DNA from: Botryosphaeria dothidea | Taxonomy: Eukaryota; Ascomycota; Dothideomycetes; Botryosphaeriales; Botryosphaeriaceae | DNA length: 64,000 nucleotides | Assembly (NCBI GenBank): GCA_011503125.2 | Contig: WWBZ02000016.1 | Location: 3,844,001 to 3,908,000 of the forward strand | Reading direction: 5' to 3' | Shown here: positions 46,520-58,644 of the stretch, piece after piece | Layout: every line of letters begins with the position of its first letter | Numbering within the stretch: the first letter of the stretch is position 1 | Notes under the pieces: generated by a model | Seen by the model: the letters and a program-made list of their open reading frames with translations, nothing else | The model's database searches: none | Told to the model about the DNA's origin: nothing | Program-made: the position numbers and the translations under genes

Positions 46520-48412
46520 ATGCCGTCCAAGAAGATTCTCATGCCCTCGTTGGCAGGGCTCTTCACGAGCCTGCTGTCCACGCAGTCCGCCCTTGCTTAT
46601 CCCCATGAACAATACGAGTCGACAGAGCCGCGACTGGGGGCTGTTGCTTCTGAGAGCTCAGTATGCAGCACCATCGGCATCGACCTGCTCAAAGCCGGCG
46701 GCAACGCAGCTGATGCCCTCGTTGGCACCACCCTCTGTGTCGGCGTCATCGGCATGTACCACTCAGGTACGTATGAGCAAGCACAAATTATTCTCTGCAC
46801 GCGGTTACTTATCAAGGCCCAGGTCTTGGCGGTGGTGGCTTCATGACGGTCCGAGGCTCAGATGGTTCCTACGAGTTTATTGATTTCCGTGAGACCGCGC
46901 CCGCAGCCGCGTTTGAGGACATGTACGCCAACGACACGGATCTGTCCATCTACGGCGGATTGGCGAGGTGAGTTTTGCTCACACTGAAGCCCCAGAAGTG
47001 AGGAGGGGCTAATGTCTTATCATAGTGGTGTTCCCGGTGAGCTGCGTGGTCTCGAATATCTCCACAATAATTATGGCAAGCTACCTTGGAAAGATCTGGT
47101 CATGCCTGCCGTGAAGGTTGCCCGATACGGTTTCCGTGTCACCGAGGACCTGATCAAGTACATGGATTCGGCAACCGCAGGCCAGGATAACTTCCTCGTC
47201 AACAACCCTACCTGGGCAATCGATTTTGCCCCCCACGGCTACCGCGTCAAGCTCAACGAGACAATTACGCGCAAGCGTTATGCAGATACGTTGGAGGTCA
47301 TTGCGAACGAGGGTCCGGACGCTTTCTATACCGGCGCGATTGCCAACGCAACTATCGCTGCGCTACAAAAGGCGAACGGAACAATGACGCTGGAGGATCT
47401 GAAAAACTACACTGCCAGGATTCAGGAACCGGTTTCGATCGATTACAGAGGTTACAAACTGACGAGTGGTGGTGCGCCCTCCGGTGGTGTGGTGGCACTG
47501 AGCGCGTTGAAGATAGTTGAGGGATACGAGAATTTTGGCGACCCTGCCAGTATCAATCTGACAACGCATAGGCTTGATGAAGCGATCAGGTTTGCGTATG
47601 GAGAGGTAAGTAGGAAAGAGTGAGGTCGTTTCAAGTCTCCGTGAACCCTGCAGCTAATAAGCTTAAAGAGAACCGAGCTTGGAGATCCCGACTTTGTCGA
47701 GGGAATGGTTGAGTACCAGAAGCAAATGCTCAGCGCCAATACCTCTTCTTTGATCCGCAGCAAGATCTCCGATTTACATACACAGGACGTGTCAGCCTAC
47801 GATCCTGACGGAATCGAGAGTCTCGAGACTCCTGGGACTTCTCACGTGGTCACCGCAGACAAGTCTGGCATGGCCATATCCCTGACTACGACCATTAATT
47901 TGCTCTTCGGGTCACAGCTCATGGTTCCCGAGACTGGAGTCATTATGAACGACGAGATGAATGACTTCTCGATCCCTAACTCGACTAACGCCTTTGGCTA
48001 TATCCCTAGCCCGGCCAACTTTATTCGTCCCGGCAAGCGTCCGCTTTCCTCGATCTCCCCTGTCATTGTGGAGTATCCCAACGGCACGCTCTACATTTCC
48101 GTCGGTGCCGCAGGCGGGTCTCGTATCATCACCGCTACCATCCAGAACATACACCACATGCTCGACCAGGGTATGACCGCCCCCGAAGCTCTTGCTGAGC
48201 CCAGGCTCCACGATCAGCTTGTACCGTACTATGTGAGCTTTGAGTATGCATACGATAACTCTACAGTCGCGTTCATGAAGGAATGCGGCCACAACGTTAC
48301 TTGGGTGGCACCTGGACAGAGCACTGCACAAGCTTTGAGGCTCTTGGGTAACGGAACCTTCGAGGCTGCGGGTGAGCCTAGACAGAAGAATTCGGGCGGT
48401 TTTGCCGTATAG
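46520..48412 (+). CDS. Gamma-glutamyltransferase (secreted / vacuolar)
   Basis: N-terminal-nucleophile hydrolase that cleaves the gamma-glutamyl bond of glutathione and its conjugates. Four exons give 571 aa: 46520-46766, 46823-46967, 47026-47605 and 47669-48412, with introns of 56, 58 and 63 nt. The first 26 residues form a signal peptide ending ALAYP. Conserved blocks are GGNAADALVGTTLCVGVIGMYHSG, the glycine loop GLGGGGFM, FIDFRETAP for glutamate binding, and SGGAPSGGVVALSALKI. The self-cleavage and nucleophile threonine is T381 in GTSHVVTADKSG, followed by the substrate loop INLLFGSQLMVPETGVIMNDEM. Several N-glycosylation sequons fit a secretory route. The gene has a TATA box 100 bp upstream. 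Length is normal for fungal GGT. Confidence 0.95.
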
Positions 48413-49758
48413 AGGACTTTTCGGAAGGTCTTAGATAGAATTAAGCGTCAAGGGAATGTATTAGTTCATATCGGTCCAAACTTACTGGTCTCAGACTCAT
48501 TGGTGCCCAGATCGATCCCCGCTCCGCCAAAACTCTATAGTAGGCTAAGCTTAGAACGACGTCTATGAATTTCCATTCCAAGCATTTGCCAGTTCGTGAG
48601 TGATTTATCTCTTTCTGCGATGATTTCCGGCCGGCTCCAATCGCTCGCTGTATTAAATGCCGTCAGGGTCGATAGTGTTAGTCTCTGGCACATTAAAACA
48701 AGCCACCAGCGAAGAGCTAAAACGACAAAGAGTTACAGACGAAATTTTCACTTGAGCATGTTGCCAAATCTGGAATTTTTACTGACTCCCGACAACTCCA
48801 TAATTGTTATTTCGAGATATTAGCCAGTGCCCTTCCTTGATAGAGCGAAAAGTGTTTCTACGTGGCCAGAGACTGTTCGTTGGTGAGCCAGCGCGGAGGG
48901 TTTCGAGTTGCGAAATAACGCTGCAAGTCTTGATTCAAGCGAACTATCATCGTACGACTTCATCCAAATACTCGCATGGTAGGCGAATAATCGAGATGTA
49001 ATGGTTGGCGTGACAGCAATTCTTGTCATTCTATTTGGGCACCAATTCTGAAAGTCCGATGGCATTTAGACCAGCGAAGGGGTGAAGGAGCAAGCTCCTC
49101 GCAACTACAGTCCCAAATTCAATGTGGAAGCTGGGATTAGAGGCGTTTCGTACATAGCCATTGCCAGAGTTTTCTATTTCAGATTATAGTGCGCGCAAGC
49201 AATACTTCAATATCGTCTTATTTTTTTTCGTCCAACATCTAGACCATAGCCTGGATACGCGGAAGGGTGATGTATCCGGTGGTTAGCGGCAATAGCCTTC
49301 GTTAGGCGAGAACAGCCTCAAAAGTGAAGCTCCACATGGATTCAAAGCATTCGCCCGGATGTACGTCTTGTGTTTCTGGTAATAAGGTTATACGGCTAAA
49401 CGCTTCGACCCCCCATAGCACTACTAATCTGACCTTGATCTACCTCGTGTATGCCAATCTCTCGTTAGGCAGGCATACGAATACGCAGATGATATCGCGT
49501 TCGAAGCAAGCAATTTTCAGCGCAGACTAAAAGGGAATGAACAGTGTGGACGACGAGCCTGGTGACGTCATTTGTTATTTGCTTTCCCACAAAGGCAAGC
49601 TCAATTCGCTTAGCGACGAGGGCGGTTGCCAAGCTTTGATAAGATAAGAAGGAGCCGCGTTTTTCCCCCACGGCGCGCCGAAGCTCCAGGCATCGCGCGC
49701 GCGTCAACAGCTCAGCCCTTCGCCGCTCAGCTTTCGCAAGTCTTAACTTGACTCCAAG
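48413..49758. other. 1.3-kb AT-rich spacer
   Basis: This lies between the gamma-glutamyltransferase stop and the cyclophilin start. It has a T-run at 49221-49228 and no open frame above about 80 codons with features, apart from shadows running into the next gene. The last 200 bp are the WD40-cyclophilin promoter. Confidence 0.5.
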
Positions 49759-51879
49759 ATGAGCGCCGCTCCACACTCTCCGGGCGCAAGAAAACGCACA
49801 TACGATGAGACCATGGACGAGGACCGCAATGGCAATGCCCCCGACGCGCAAGATGAAGGTACTACACTTTCCATTTCCTAAACAGTCGCTTTCCATGTGC
49901 TCAACTGTCGCAGATACCTCCTCTGACGACGATTTCGGCCCTGCACTCCCCTCCCAAGTCCCCAAGAAGAAGCGCAGAAAGCTGCCCTACGAGAAGCTCT
50001 ACATCGCTGCTCTCCCCGCATCTGTACGCTACTCTAAGTCGTTGATGCACAAGGAACAGCTGTGCTTCACCACCCTCACTCCCTACACCGACTTTTTGAT
50101 CACTTCCTCCATCGATGGCGTGGTCAAGTTCTGGAAGAAGAATCGCGACGGCGTGGAGTTTGTCAAGGAGTTCCGCGCGCACAACGGGGAGATAAAGTCA
50201 GTCAGCGTCAGCGCAGACGGCAGGAGTTTCGCCTCCGCTGGCACAGACAATACGGTCAAGATTTTCGACGTCATTACGTTCGATCTGCTGGCTATGCTGA
50301 CACTCGATGCCACTCCGAAATGCCTATGCTGGGTACACAACCGCGGCGCTTCTCTTCCTTTGCTCGCCGTATCGCTCGAATCCGAGAAAGCCGTCCACAT
50401 CTACGACGGTAGGGGTGAGAACCAGCAGCCCATACACACCCTTGCCAACTTGCACCGCAGCCCCGTTGCTCTTATGGCGTACAACAACGAGTATGATTGT
50501 GTGGTTTCGGCCGATGAAGGGGGGATGCTGGAGTATTGGAGACCGAGCGGGAACTACGAGAAACCCGAAAACGTATTCCAAATGAAAAGCTCCACAAATC
50601 TTTTCGAATTCAAAAAGGCCAAGTCCTTTCCAAGCTCAATCACAATCTCCCCAAATGGCACGCAATTCGCAACCTTCTCATTTCCCGACCGCAAGGTCCG
50701 CATTTTCGACTTTGCAACTGGCAAGCTATATCGCACTTATGACGAGTCTATCGCTACCATCATGGAGATGCAGCAGGTAGGCACGGCTTTGCAGAAGCTC
50801 GAAGATGTTGAGTTCGGTCGTAGATTAGCGGTGGAACGCGAGCTAGAGCATCCAGCCGTAAAACCACGTATCAACATCATCTTCGACGAGACTGGCCACT
50901 TCATCATGTACGGCTCGATTTTGGGCACCAAGGTCATCAACACCTTTACAAACCGAGTGGTAAAGGTCTACGGCAAGGATGAGCCGTTTCGGTCTTTGAA
51001 TCTTGCACTGTACCAAGGCCAACCGGAGAAGAAGGGTGTTATGACTGTGGAGATGGCGGCCAGCGAAAATCCACTTATCAAGGAGGCGGAAGAGAGAGAT
51101 GCCATGCTGGTATCCACCGGCTTTGGAAAAGTGCGATTCTACATGTTTACCAACGACGAGCAGTAAGTCCGAACGACAGTGTGTAGAGGAGACGATGCTG
51201 ACCGTACTCATAGAATCAGCAAATCGGAACGTGACGTTCAAAACGAGAAGCCCCGCAATGTCAATGCTCGCAAGCAAGAGGAGCAGAAAGCAGCGGAGAC
51301 CGGTACCTCCGCAATCATTCACACCACATATGGTGATATCCACATTAGGCTGTTCCCTGAAGCCGCTCCTAAAGCTGTGGAGAACTTCGTTGTCCACTCA
51401 CGAAACGGCTACTATAACAACGTGATCTTCCATCGCGTGATCCGCAAGTTTATGATCCAGGTTCGCGCTCGTGCCTGCCTTAAAGGCCCACCCTGCTCCG
51501 GCTCACGAGCTAATCATATCGCAGACTGGCGATCCTCTTGGCGACGGGACAGGCGGCGAGAGCATCTGGGGTAAAGAATTCGAAGATGAGTTCTCCACGC
51601 TAAAGCACGACAAGCCTTATACAGTCAGCATGGCGAATGCTGGCCCCAATACCAACGGATCCCAGTTCTTTATTACGACGGAGAAAACAGTATGTCCTCC
51701 AGTTCGAGTTCGCATGAAGTAGGCACTAACAGTGATGGCAGCCATGGCTTGACAACAAGCACACTGTATTCGGGCGGGCGGTGGCAGGTCTTGATGTTAT
51801 CCATAAGATCGAGAATGCGAGGACGTACAAGGAGAAGCCAGAAGAAGACATCAAGATTGTTAATATCTCAGCCAATTAG
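49759..51879 (+). CDS. CYP15: WD40-repeat peptidyl-prolyl cis-trans isomerase (CYP15 / PPWD1 type)
   Basis: Nuclear cyclophilin with an N-terminal WD40 propeller; its human relative PPWD1 associates with spliceosomes. Five exons give 632 aa: 49759-49858, 49914-51162, 51214-51460, 51525-51689 and 51742-51879. Introns are 55, 51, 64 and 52 nt, all in frame. A basic [15 protein letters not shown] stretch is a probable nuclear signal. WD repeats run from about residue 70 to 330, with [21 protein letters not shown] and [21 protein letters not shown]. The cyclophilin domain covers about 475-632. Its active-site residues are intact, with [37 protein letters not shown] and [13 protein letters not shown]. 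The last block is recovered only by splicing the two small 3' exons. Confidence 0.95.
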
Positions 51880-52921
51880 ATGACCTGCCGCCGCCGAAGG
51901 TGCGTTCCGCCTAACGGAGAAACAGCATCACAGCACAGGTTGGGTTCTCCAGTGGGGGAAAAGAGCGATAAGAGTCGGTCACCGGTGGGGAAAAGCAACT
52001 CAATTATCGGACAGACATGCCCTGTGTGCACATGCAAGCGATGCGACAAAGGGTCTTGTCCAAGACAGCGCCAACGCAGAAAGGGCTCGTAAAGCGGGCC
52101 GAGATGCCAGATGGCGCAGAAGCTATGGAAGCTTGGTGGAAAAAACTTGAGCATACCAAGTGGAGCCTTGGGTACACGTCGGCAGCACTAGATAAGAGCA
52201 GAAAAAATTGCATCGCAGACGGGATCTTGGAATCTGCAGTATTATCTCGCCACGGAGGAAACAACGTGGAAGGATTGTATGGCTGACGTTATGCGCAGGT
52301 CGCGACTTCACCCGACGTGATGGAGCGTTTCGTCAGCTGGGCGGCGACGGGCATGCCGCAAGCACCCGGTCACGCCCGCAGCAGAGTACACCGCAGGAGC
52401 GCGCAGGCCGCATGCGACACGACCGGTCATTCAAGCCTCGAACCACCAACGGGAGATGTGCCGGCCTGGCGCGCCCTGATTGCGTCCCCCTGGCCTCTGA
52501 AACCGGCGCGCCTCTCTTTCTTGCGGCCTTGGCCAGGTGGTGTGATAATTTTTTCCTTGCCCTGTGTCGCCACTTTGCGCAACCTGGCCACTGCACCACC
52601 ACCCAGCCCACGCTCGATCAAGGTGTCGGCCGCAGAAGTATTGCGGAGGCGCACGGTTCGATCGGCCGAATAATGAGTCTTAGGTCATTTTGACGGCGCC
52701 GTGGTATAAAGCGTGCCTGTGTACTCACGTCTGCTGCGTAGTCTCCAGCATCAACCGCAAACAACAGCATCGCCTACTACTCTTGCCAAACGAGCCTATT
52801 TCGGGTCTCAACCAGCCGTACCATCAAAACTCTTCCATCGCTCTGCGCATTTTGCCACGAAGAGCGACCCTTCTCAGCAATCATCACAACCACACCATCT
52901 GCAAAGATCTCCAAAACAATC
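51880..52921. other. 1-kb upstream region of the CxC-module gene
   Basis: No gene is supported; frames up to 161 codons overlap in opposite directions. The right end holds a TATA box (52705-52710) and a pyrimidine-rich and CA-rich leader typical of strongly expressed fungal genes. Confidence 0.5.
52705..52710 (+). promoter_or_regulatory. Candidate TATA box of the CxC-module gene
   Basis: TATAAA lies 212 bp before the ATG at 52922. The leader between them is rich in CA and TC, as in well-expressed fungal genes. Confidence 0.5.
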
Positions 52922-53236
52922 ATGCCTCTCGTCGCTACGACCGCACCCAAGGGCATCGTGTGCACCTGCGCCGAGTCCACCTACGATGAGGTCGGCTGCA
53001 TCAAGTGCTTCGAGAAGGGCCTGTGCGCCATCGAGCACCCGGAGGCGAACGACTCCACCCTGACCTCCGAAACGTCATCCGTCGCCGACCTCGCGCTGGA
53101 GACGCCTCCCTCCGAAACTGAGCTGGCCGTGCAGGATTACGCAAAGGGCGTCTTCTGCACCTGCGAGAAGTCGGAGTACGACGAGTTGGGATGCGACAGC
53201 TGCATCGAGAAGGCTTTCCAGGCCATGAAGCACTAA
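52922..53236 (+). CDS. Small protein with two C-x-C-x9-C-x2-C modules
   Basis: Single-exon gene of 104 aa that I cannot assign to a family. It is built from two copies of one module. Copy 1 is GIVCTCAESTYDEVGCIKCF, with C14, C16, C26 and C29. Copy 2 is GVFCTCEKSEYDELGCDSCI, with C79, C81, C91 and C94. They are separated by about 45 residues rich in Ser, Thr and Glu. Identical spacing and the shared core CTC-x4-YDE-x-GC imply internal duplication. Four cysteines per module suggest one metal ion, most simply zinc, in each. There is no signal peptide or membrane segment, so it is probably cytosolic. An extra C35 after copy 1 has no partner. Codon use is strongly biased to C-ending codons and the gene has a TATA box, suggesting good expression. 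Confidence 0.82.
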   Translation: MPLVATTAPKGIVCTCAESTYDEVGCIKCFEKGLCAIEHPEANDSTLTSETSSVADLALETPPSETELAVQDYAKGVFCTCEKSEYDELGCDSCIEKAFQAMKH

Positions 53237-55513
53237 AGTGGAGAAAAATCAAGGGGACGACGCTGGAGTATGAGTGATACCCGTCAGAATGCCGGTGTTG
53301 TCTATGGGATTCTCTTCTCCTTTTTTTTCGGGATTTCGGGACGGGTCGGCTGGATGGACGGGTTAAGCATGGATGGAGTTTATGGTCTTGTGAAGCATTT
53401 TAATGGGGGAAAAGCGAGCGCTAGAAGCATGCATTGCATTTGTAGAGCTCTCACGAAACAACCCCCTCTCAGTTTAGAGACATGAAACAAGGATCTTATC
53501 TTTTCAATCATGCGCTCTGTCTCAATGCTTGCTCAAAGGTTTCTGCCAAAAGTGCGCTCACCTTACTTTGAATGTCATAGCCAGGAGCCATCTGCCATCA
53601 TAGTCAGCTGCCTCGCTGTGCATATTATAAGGCAGTGTGAGGCAAGAGAAAAAAGGCAGCAAGTCAAAATAAACAAACTGAATAGGCTTTCTGATTGGTA
53701 TATCTCTGATGGGCCCTGGAGCTCAGATCTTAGGGTCTTGCAATGACGTAAATCAGCAAAAAATAATATGTTCGGCTCGGATACGAATGGTTCGAGGCGC
53801 GCTAGCCCAGCAAAGTAAGTACTCAGATTCCAGCTTGCTATGAAATTAGATTGAGAACAACAATCTCGGACGAGCTCTTAACCTCTGATCAATCATCCGA
53901 TGCAATGTTCTCAACAACAGGCTGCAAAAGCGTCGGAGCTCGGCTGCGGGTCAGGCGCTCTTTGCTTATTCGCACCAGTAGAACATCAACACAACAGTAT
54001 TAATAGAGTCAAGTTGACTCAAGCTTATCTCAGGTCGCTTGTGTTACGCGTCCCTCTGTAGCCACAAGGTTAATAATAGCTTGGCTAGTGAAGCCCCCAG
54101 GTAACGTGCCCGCACCTCTCCGGAATCACCGGGAGGGCGTGCGTAGGGCTGATGGTATTTGGAAGTCGTCATCTTCTTGATAATGGCCTACTTCAAGAGT
54201 CGCTCGCAGGAATTATTCACTGTTTAATTGGATGCAATACGGAGAATATTCACAGACATCGCCCTCTCAGAGAGCGCGATTAACACGTCGCTGACGAGTG
54301 AAGACTAAAGTATACCGAGACCATGCGGAGGATCAGCACATGGAGTTCGATACTTCAAATATTTTTTGATTTACAAAATAACTCATCGAAGCGTGGTTGC
54401 GAGTGAAGAATGCCAATTGCATTGAAGCGGCATACATTTTGGTTGAGTGCTCGAATCGTAGAGTGGTGATGCACAGGCTGCCTACATCTGTATCGTGACA
54501 CAGGTCAGCTCGAACCCAGCCACCGCAGCAAGTACCTTTCAGTATCTACCAGGTGTACGTCACCATCTATACCTTGGCGACTTGGAAACCCTGTGCTTGT
54601 CCGTCCCGCGTCTTTATTTGAGTGACTTTATTGCTCACCAACGCAGTTGATTGGCCGGCCGTCCGAATGCAAAGATTTCACATATATGTTTCACGAGCTA
54701 CCGCGTGGGGCCAGAACAGGGCCGATTCGAGTAGTTGCCGGAGAGCACGGCATCCGCAGCTTTGTTTTCCACTCACTGACGTTGCCCCCCTCGGCCTCCA
54801 TCTGATTGGGTGCGGTCCGAATCCGAGAGTGAAATTCGTATTTCGCAACCACACGTGTAGATCACTTCTGCCTTACGGATGGAGCGACGTGCAGATCGGC
54901 TTGACGACGGTTCTGGCTACGCGTGTGGGATCGCTGTTTTAAGGTCTCGGGAAGTCGGGTAGCCTGGCTTTGAGTATCTGCTCGGATAGTCGGTTCGAGG
55001 TCTGAACGAATACGAGAGCGAACAACCTCACCGTTTGGAGAGAGTCCAAGGGCAGCCCTCATTAAGGTAAAGAACAATCAATGAAACTGACGAGGTGAGG
55101 AGCCCTGGGTGAAATGATTCGGGGCATTCATTGAGCGCGATTGACATCAGCGGTGGGAAGTTCTGAATTTCCGGACAGAAAACAACCCCTTCCTTTGTGG
55201 GCATAGAAGGGAGCAACGGTCAGTATGAAGTTGAAGCTGTCCTAATAATAAAGCCATACGCGTACACGGCAGATAATGTGGCACGAGGCAGTATCTGTTC
55301 ACAGGGTTCAGTGATCGTGAATGCACGAGTCGAATTAACGTGCTTCTGTGACGCGGGCACACAGCCTTCCAAAGATAGCAGGCAGATCACCACGCTAAAA
55401 CTCTTGGTAGACATATAAGTGTACCATGATTTCTCCTCACCTTAAGCTTATCATTGAGACAAGACTGCCTTCGCCGCACAATATCCCGCACTGGGTCGAA
55501 ATTCATATCCGCA
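53237..55513. other. 2.3-kb gene-free, AT-richer region
   Basis: No gene is recognised. The middle (53700-54650) is AT-richer than its surroundings and has almost no open frame on either strand. No terminal repeats, transposase remnants or tRNA were identified. The right end is the promoter of the membrane-protein gene. Confidence 0.5.
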
Positions 55514-56570
55514 ATGGCGTTCAGGACAGCCTCCAAACCCCGATCGCAAGCTGTCGAGATGGTCTCTCAGAGCGCAATCTCGTCCTCATCGAGCTCTCGA
55601 ATCCTCGCAAGGCCTGTTGTGGTTCCCCGTAAGTTCATCAGCCCGTGACCGCCACGATCGCGCTTCTGATGAGTACTCCGCAGAGGTCACAAGCCTCCAT
55701 GTCAAATCATTTTCGCCATTCTCACGAGCATACGCGCCAGCTCTGGCCGACCTCCCGGAACCCATCTCACAAGTCGAATTCCTCTCCTTCATCGACGGCC
55801 TCAACAGTATCTTCGTGTCCAACACCTTCTCGCAGCTTGGTTGGCTATTGACATTTATTCCAATCGTGATCCCTGTACTCGTGGTGCAGATCATCGGCGG
55901 CCTTTGTCACGTCCTATCGTCCTTGTCCTCATTTGTCGTCACATTTATTGGCACGAAAACATACGTCAATCGGGCCAACCGGGAGCTTTTTGGGCCGCGG
56001 GGCCTGAGGTGTGAGATCCTGTCAACCAAAAAGATGATGAAGGCGGTAGGGGCGCTTGATGCTGGAAATAACGGCAAATTGAAGTTGCCGGCACCAAGTG
56101 AATTGGACGAGTTGGAGTACTACGAAGGCAATACGGAAATGGCGGCTGCAGCTGAGGACCCACAAGTGAGGAGAGCACGCGCAGTACAGGGCTTCGCGAT
56201 GCCGCTGTCATGGGATGTCTCGAAAGATCCGATGATAAGTGGGTTCATGAGGGCTCATATGAGGGCGTTGAACAACAGGAGCTTGATGGGCGTCGTTAAA
56301 GGGCGTGCGAAAGGGTTGCAGGCAACGACAGAGGAGGCGAGAGTACTGGCTTCGGAGCTGGCGACGATCAACCGGGAAATCGCGTCGATGGAGCGCCAAG
56401 GTCATACTCCCGGAAATCTCAACATGACCTTTGCGGAAAAGCTGGAGAAAAGAAAGCAAATAATTGAGGAGGTCAAGCTAATGTGCTCTCAAAAATTGGT
56501 AAAGTCGGACAAGAAAGAGGAGGCCGTTGCAAACAGGCTACTATGGATTGTCATCAAGCGGATAGAGTAA
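55514..56570 (+). CDS. Conserved-looking protein with one hydrophobic hairpin, function unknown
   Basis: Exons 55514-55628 and 55684-56570 with a 55-nt phase-1 intron (GTAAGT donor, CCGCAG acceptor) give 333 aa. The N terminus is Ser/Arg-rich (SQSAISSSSSSRILARP). A hydrophobic region follows at about residues 85-130, WLLTFIPIVIPVLVVQIIGG and then LSSLSSFVVTFIGT, long enough for two membrane passes or a hairpin. The C-terminal two thirds is hydrophilic and helical, with ATTEEARVLASELATINREI and EKLEKRKQIIEEVKLMC, a likely coiled coil facing the cytosol. I do not recognise the family. An unspliced reading from 55617 is also open but lacks a sensible start. Confidence 0.68.
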
Positions 56571-57924
56571 GAAGGCCATCTCACAAATCCGCCAAAAACG
56601 GGCGACCTTCATAACCGTTGGCCTGAACTTTCAATCCTTTGTACCTTTGCTTTCCAACCTCAACCGCGCTTCTTTGCATCCAGCTGCTCATTAGACACAT
56701 GCCAGCAGGTCATTTTGTTGAATTAATTAGAATCTCTCGCAGCACAAAGGCAAAGGCGTAATTGGGCGCGAAGAACCCGCCAAGGCACCACAGAGACTGG
56801 AGAACGTGATTAAGAAAGTCCACATGAGACGCCTGGATGGCACTAAAGACCCTGCGAAGGTGCCTTTCACTGTTGTGCGATGGTCTTATGCGCGAGGCGG
56901 CGGGCGCATGTTGGCATGGACACGTTCGAGAAGCTCGTCTCTGGTTGCCAACTCGCTGGGGAACAATTTGCGCTGCGCATGGATTAATGGGGGTAAACCG
57001 CAAATGATCAACTGGGGACATACATTTCTCAACCATCTTCTGAGATCCGTATTTGTCCAGGTATTGGGGTCTGTGGCAACGTCAACGAAGATGAAATGGG
57101 GGCGTGGGCAGGGTCGGGCAGGTACCGCCAGTAGGGTCGGGCTCGGCTGGAAACATGTCACCGCCCCAAATAACCCAGGCTGTGGCAGCTGTCACAATGC
57201 CGGCGAATGCTGTGTTTCATGCATGAGAAATCCGAAAACTCCACAGGATCAGGGTGATCAGGTACCGAAAAATGCGCCCTGATAGCGATCGTTAGCCGCA
57301 GAGGTGGGGATGGTCATGAAGCGGGCACACTTGCTCTCGACTGCGTGACGCGGTCCAACGGAGTCGGCATGTTTGAGGATCTTGTGTGCGATCAGAGCAG
57401 AGTGTGGGGTTGGTGCAGATGCAGCGGCAGGCAACCGCCACTGCCGCAAAAGCGACGTCGCGGCAACGGTCACGTGCCGCGTTCCATTTCGGGCGCTGCC
57501 CCACTCGCTTCACATCTCACCTTCTCCGTAACTTCACCTTGCAGCAACCGCGTCACGAACATTTTGACCGCCACAGGAAGGCGCAACTTTCCACAGACCT
57601 TGCGGCTATGTACGATAGGGAATCTCCTCCTTTTGGGAAGAGCAAGGCGTCGCTGCGGCGTCATGCCGGGAAACCCGCTGGCTCAGGACGATTGTTTGTT
57701 GAGCCATCGTTATTTAGCTATTCTGACCGTGGTGATTGTCCTTCACCCAAAGTTCTTTCTCCGGCTGCAGGCTTTTCATGTCTCAACTTGTGCTACCCTC
57801 GCACCCGCTCAGGACGCTATCACCACTGTTTGCATTCATTCATTAATATTAACCCAAAAACGTCTAGCCTAGCACTCGCCGCCCTCCACCGCCACCGCAC
57901 CTGCTCTTGCTCCCACACGGTACT
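56571..57924. other. 1.35-kb spacer before the zinc-ribbon array
   Basis: Open frames here (up to 175-269 codons from 57345 and 57386) overlap each other and run into the next gene out of frame. They show no motif, and I take them as shadows. The last 100 bp form the leader of the first zinc-ribbon-like gene. Confidence 0.45.
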
Positions 57925-58644
57925 ATGTCTGCCTGCTCGCCCTTGCTGGCAGGCGTGCTCAATTCAAACTGGAAAGTCTATGAAAAACATATTACCGAAG
58001 TCAAGATCAAGCAGAGTGTCGTTGCTTGCTGCCTCTGCTGCCAAACTTACCGCCTCGGCACAGACGAGCATCACAGCCTCAAGACCGTCGTTTGCGAATG
58101 CTCACACCCCTTGTGTGCCGACTGTTACGTTGAGTCTGACGTCTTCACCCCCATCAAATACTTACGCCACCGCATCCCCCCAAAAGACCGCATGAAGTAT
58201 TCCTTCGGCTTTTACTGCGATGGCTGCGGCGCCTCGAACAAGGTGACGCCACAACTTCAACCCAAGGACACTGACTCGTCGACCGCCGAACCCTTCCGCC
58301 AACTCCGCCCACGCCAAAGCGCAAAAGAGTTCTACGTTGACTTCACTTGGAGAAGATGTCGCTGGTGTGAACAGCGCTGCCACACCAAGTGTCTCCTTTA
58401 CCGCATCAAGATTTGGGGGCCGGCCGAAGCCCCCATCAAAAGTCCCAAGAGAGCCAGAAGGGAGTTCGATGACCATACCAGGAATGTCAAGGCACGCGCT
58501 GCCAAAGGCCCCACCTCGCCTTTGGCCTTGTTCGCCTCGACTCCAACCGATCCTCCCTCTGAAGATGACCTCAGCTCAAGCAGTGAAAGAACAACTTACA
58601 GCCCGACTCTCGAAGATCTGGAGACGCTCGAATACGGCATGTAG
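57925..58644 (+). CDS. Double zinc-ribbon-like protein, copy 1 of a tandem array
   Basis: Single-exon gene of 239 aa from the ATG at 57925; an in-frame ATG-free extension lies upstream. It holds four cysteine knuckles. Knuckle 1 is ACCLCCQTYR (C35, C36, C38, C39). Knuckle 2 is VCECSHPLCADCY (C57, C59, C64, C67, with H61). Knuckle 3 is FYCDGCGASN (C98, C101). Knuckle 4 is RCRWCEQRCHTKC (C145, C148, C152, C156). Order and spacing match the two genes downstream, so the three are paralogs. The layout resembles fungal proteins annotated as probable double zinc ribbon; that link is from memory. The C-terminal 60 residues are disordered, rich in Ser, Pro and Asp, and preceded by a basic KSPKRARRE. 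No catalytic motif is visible; nucleic-acid or protein binding is a guess. Confidence 0.78.
   Translation: MSACSPLLAGVLNSNWKVYEKHITEVKIKQSVVACCLCCQTYRLGTDEHHSLKTVVCECSHPLCADCYVESDVFTPIKYLRHRIPPKDRMKYSFGFYCDGCGASNKVTPQLQPKDTDSSTAEPFRQLRPRQSAKEFYVDFTWRRCRWCEQRCHTKCLLYRIKIWGPAEAPIKSPKRARREFDDHTRNVKARAAKGPTSPLALFASTPTDPPSEDDLSSSSERTTYSPTLEDLETLEYGM

Noticed and set aside
54490..54530. TCGAACCC as a tRNA T-arm remnant
   Set aside because: No acceptor stem or anticodon arm could be paired around it.
57386..58195. 269-codon frame overlapping the first zinc-ribbon gene
   Set aside because: Runs out of frame into a better-supported gene; its His/Ser/Arg-rich product shows no pattern.
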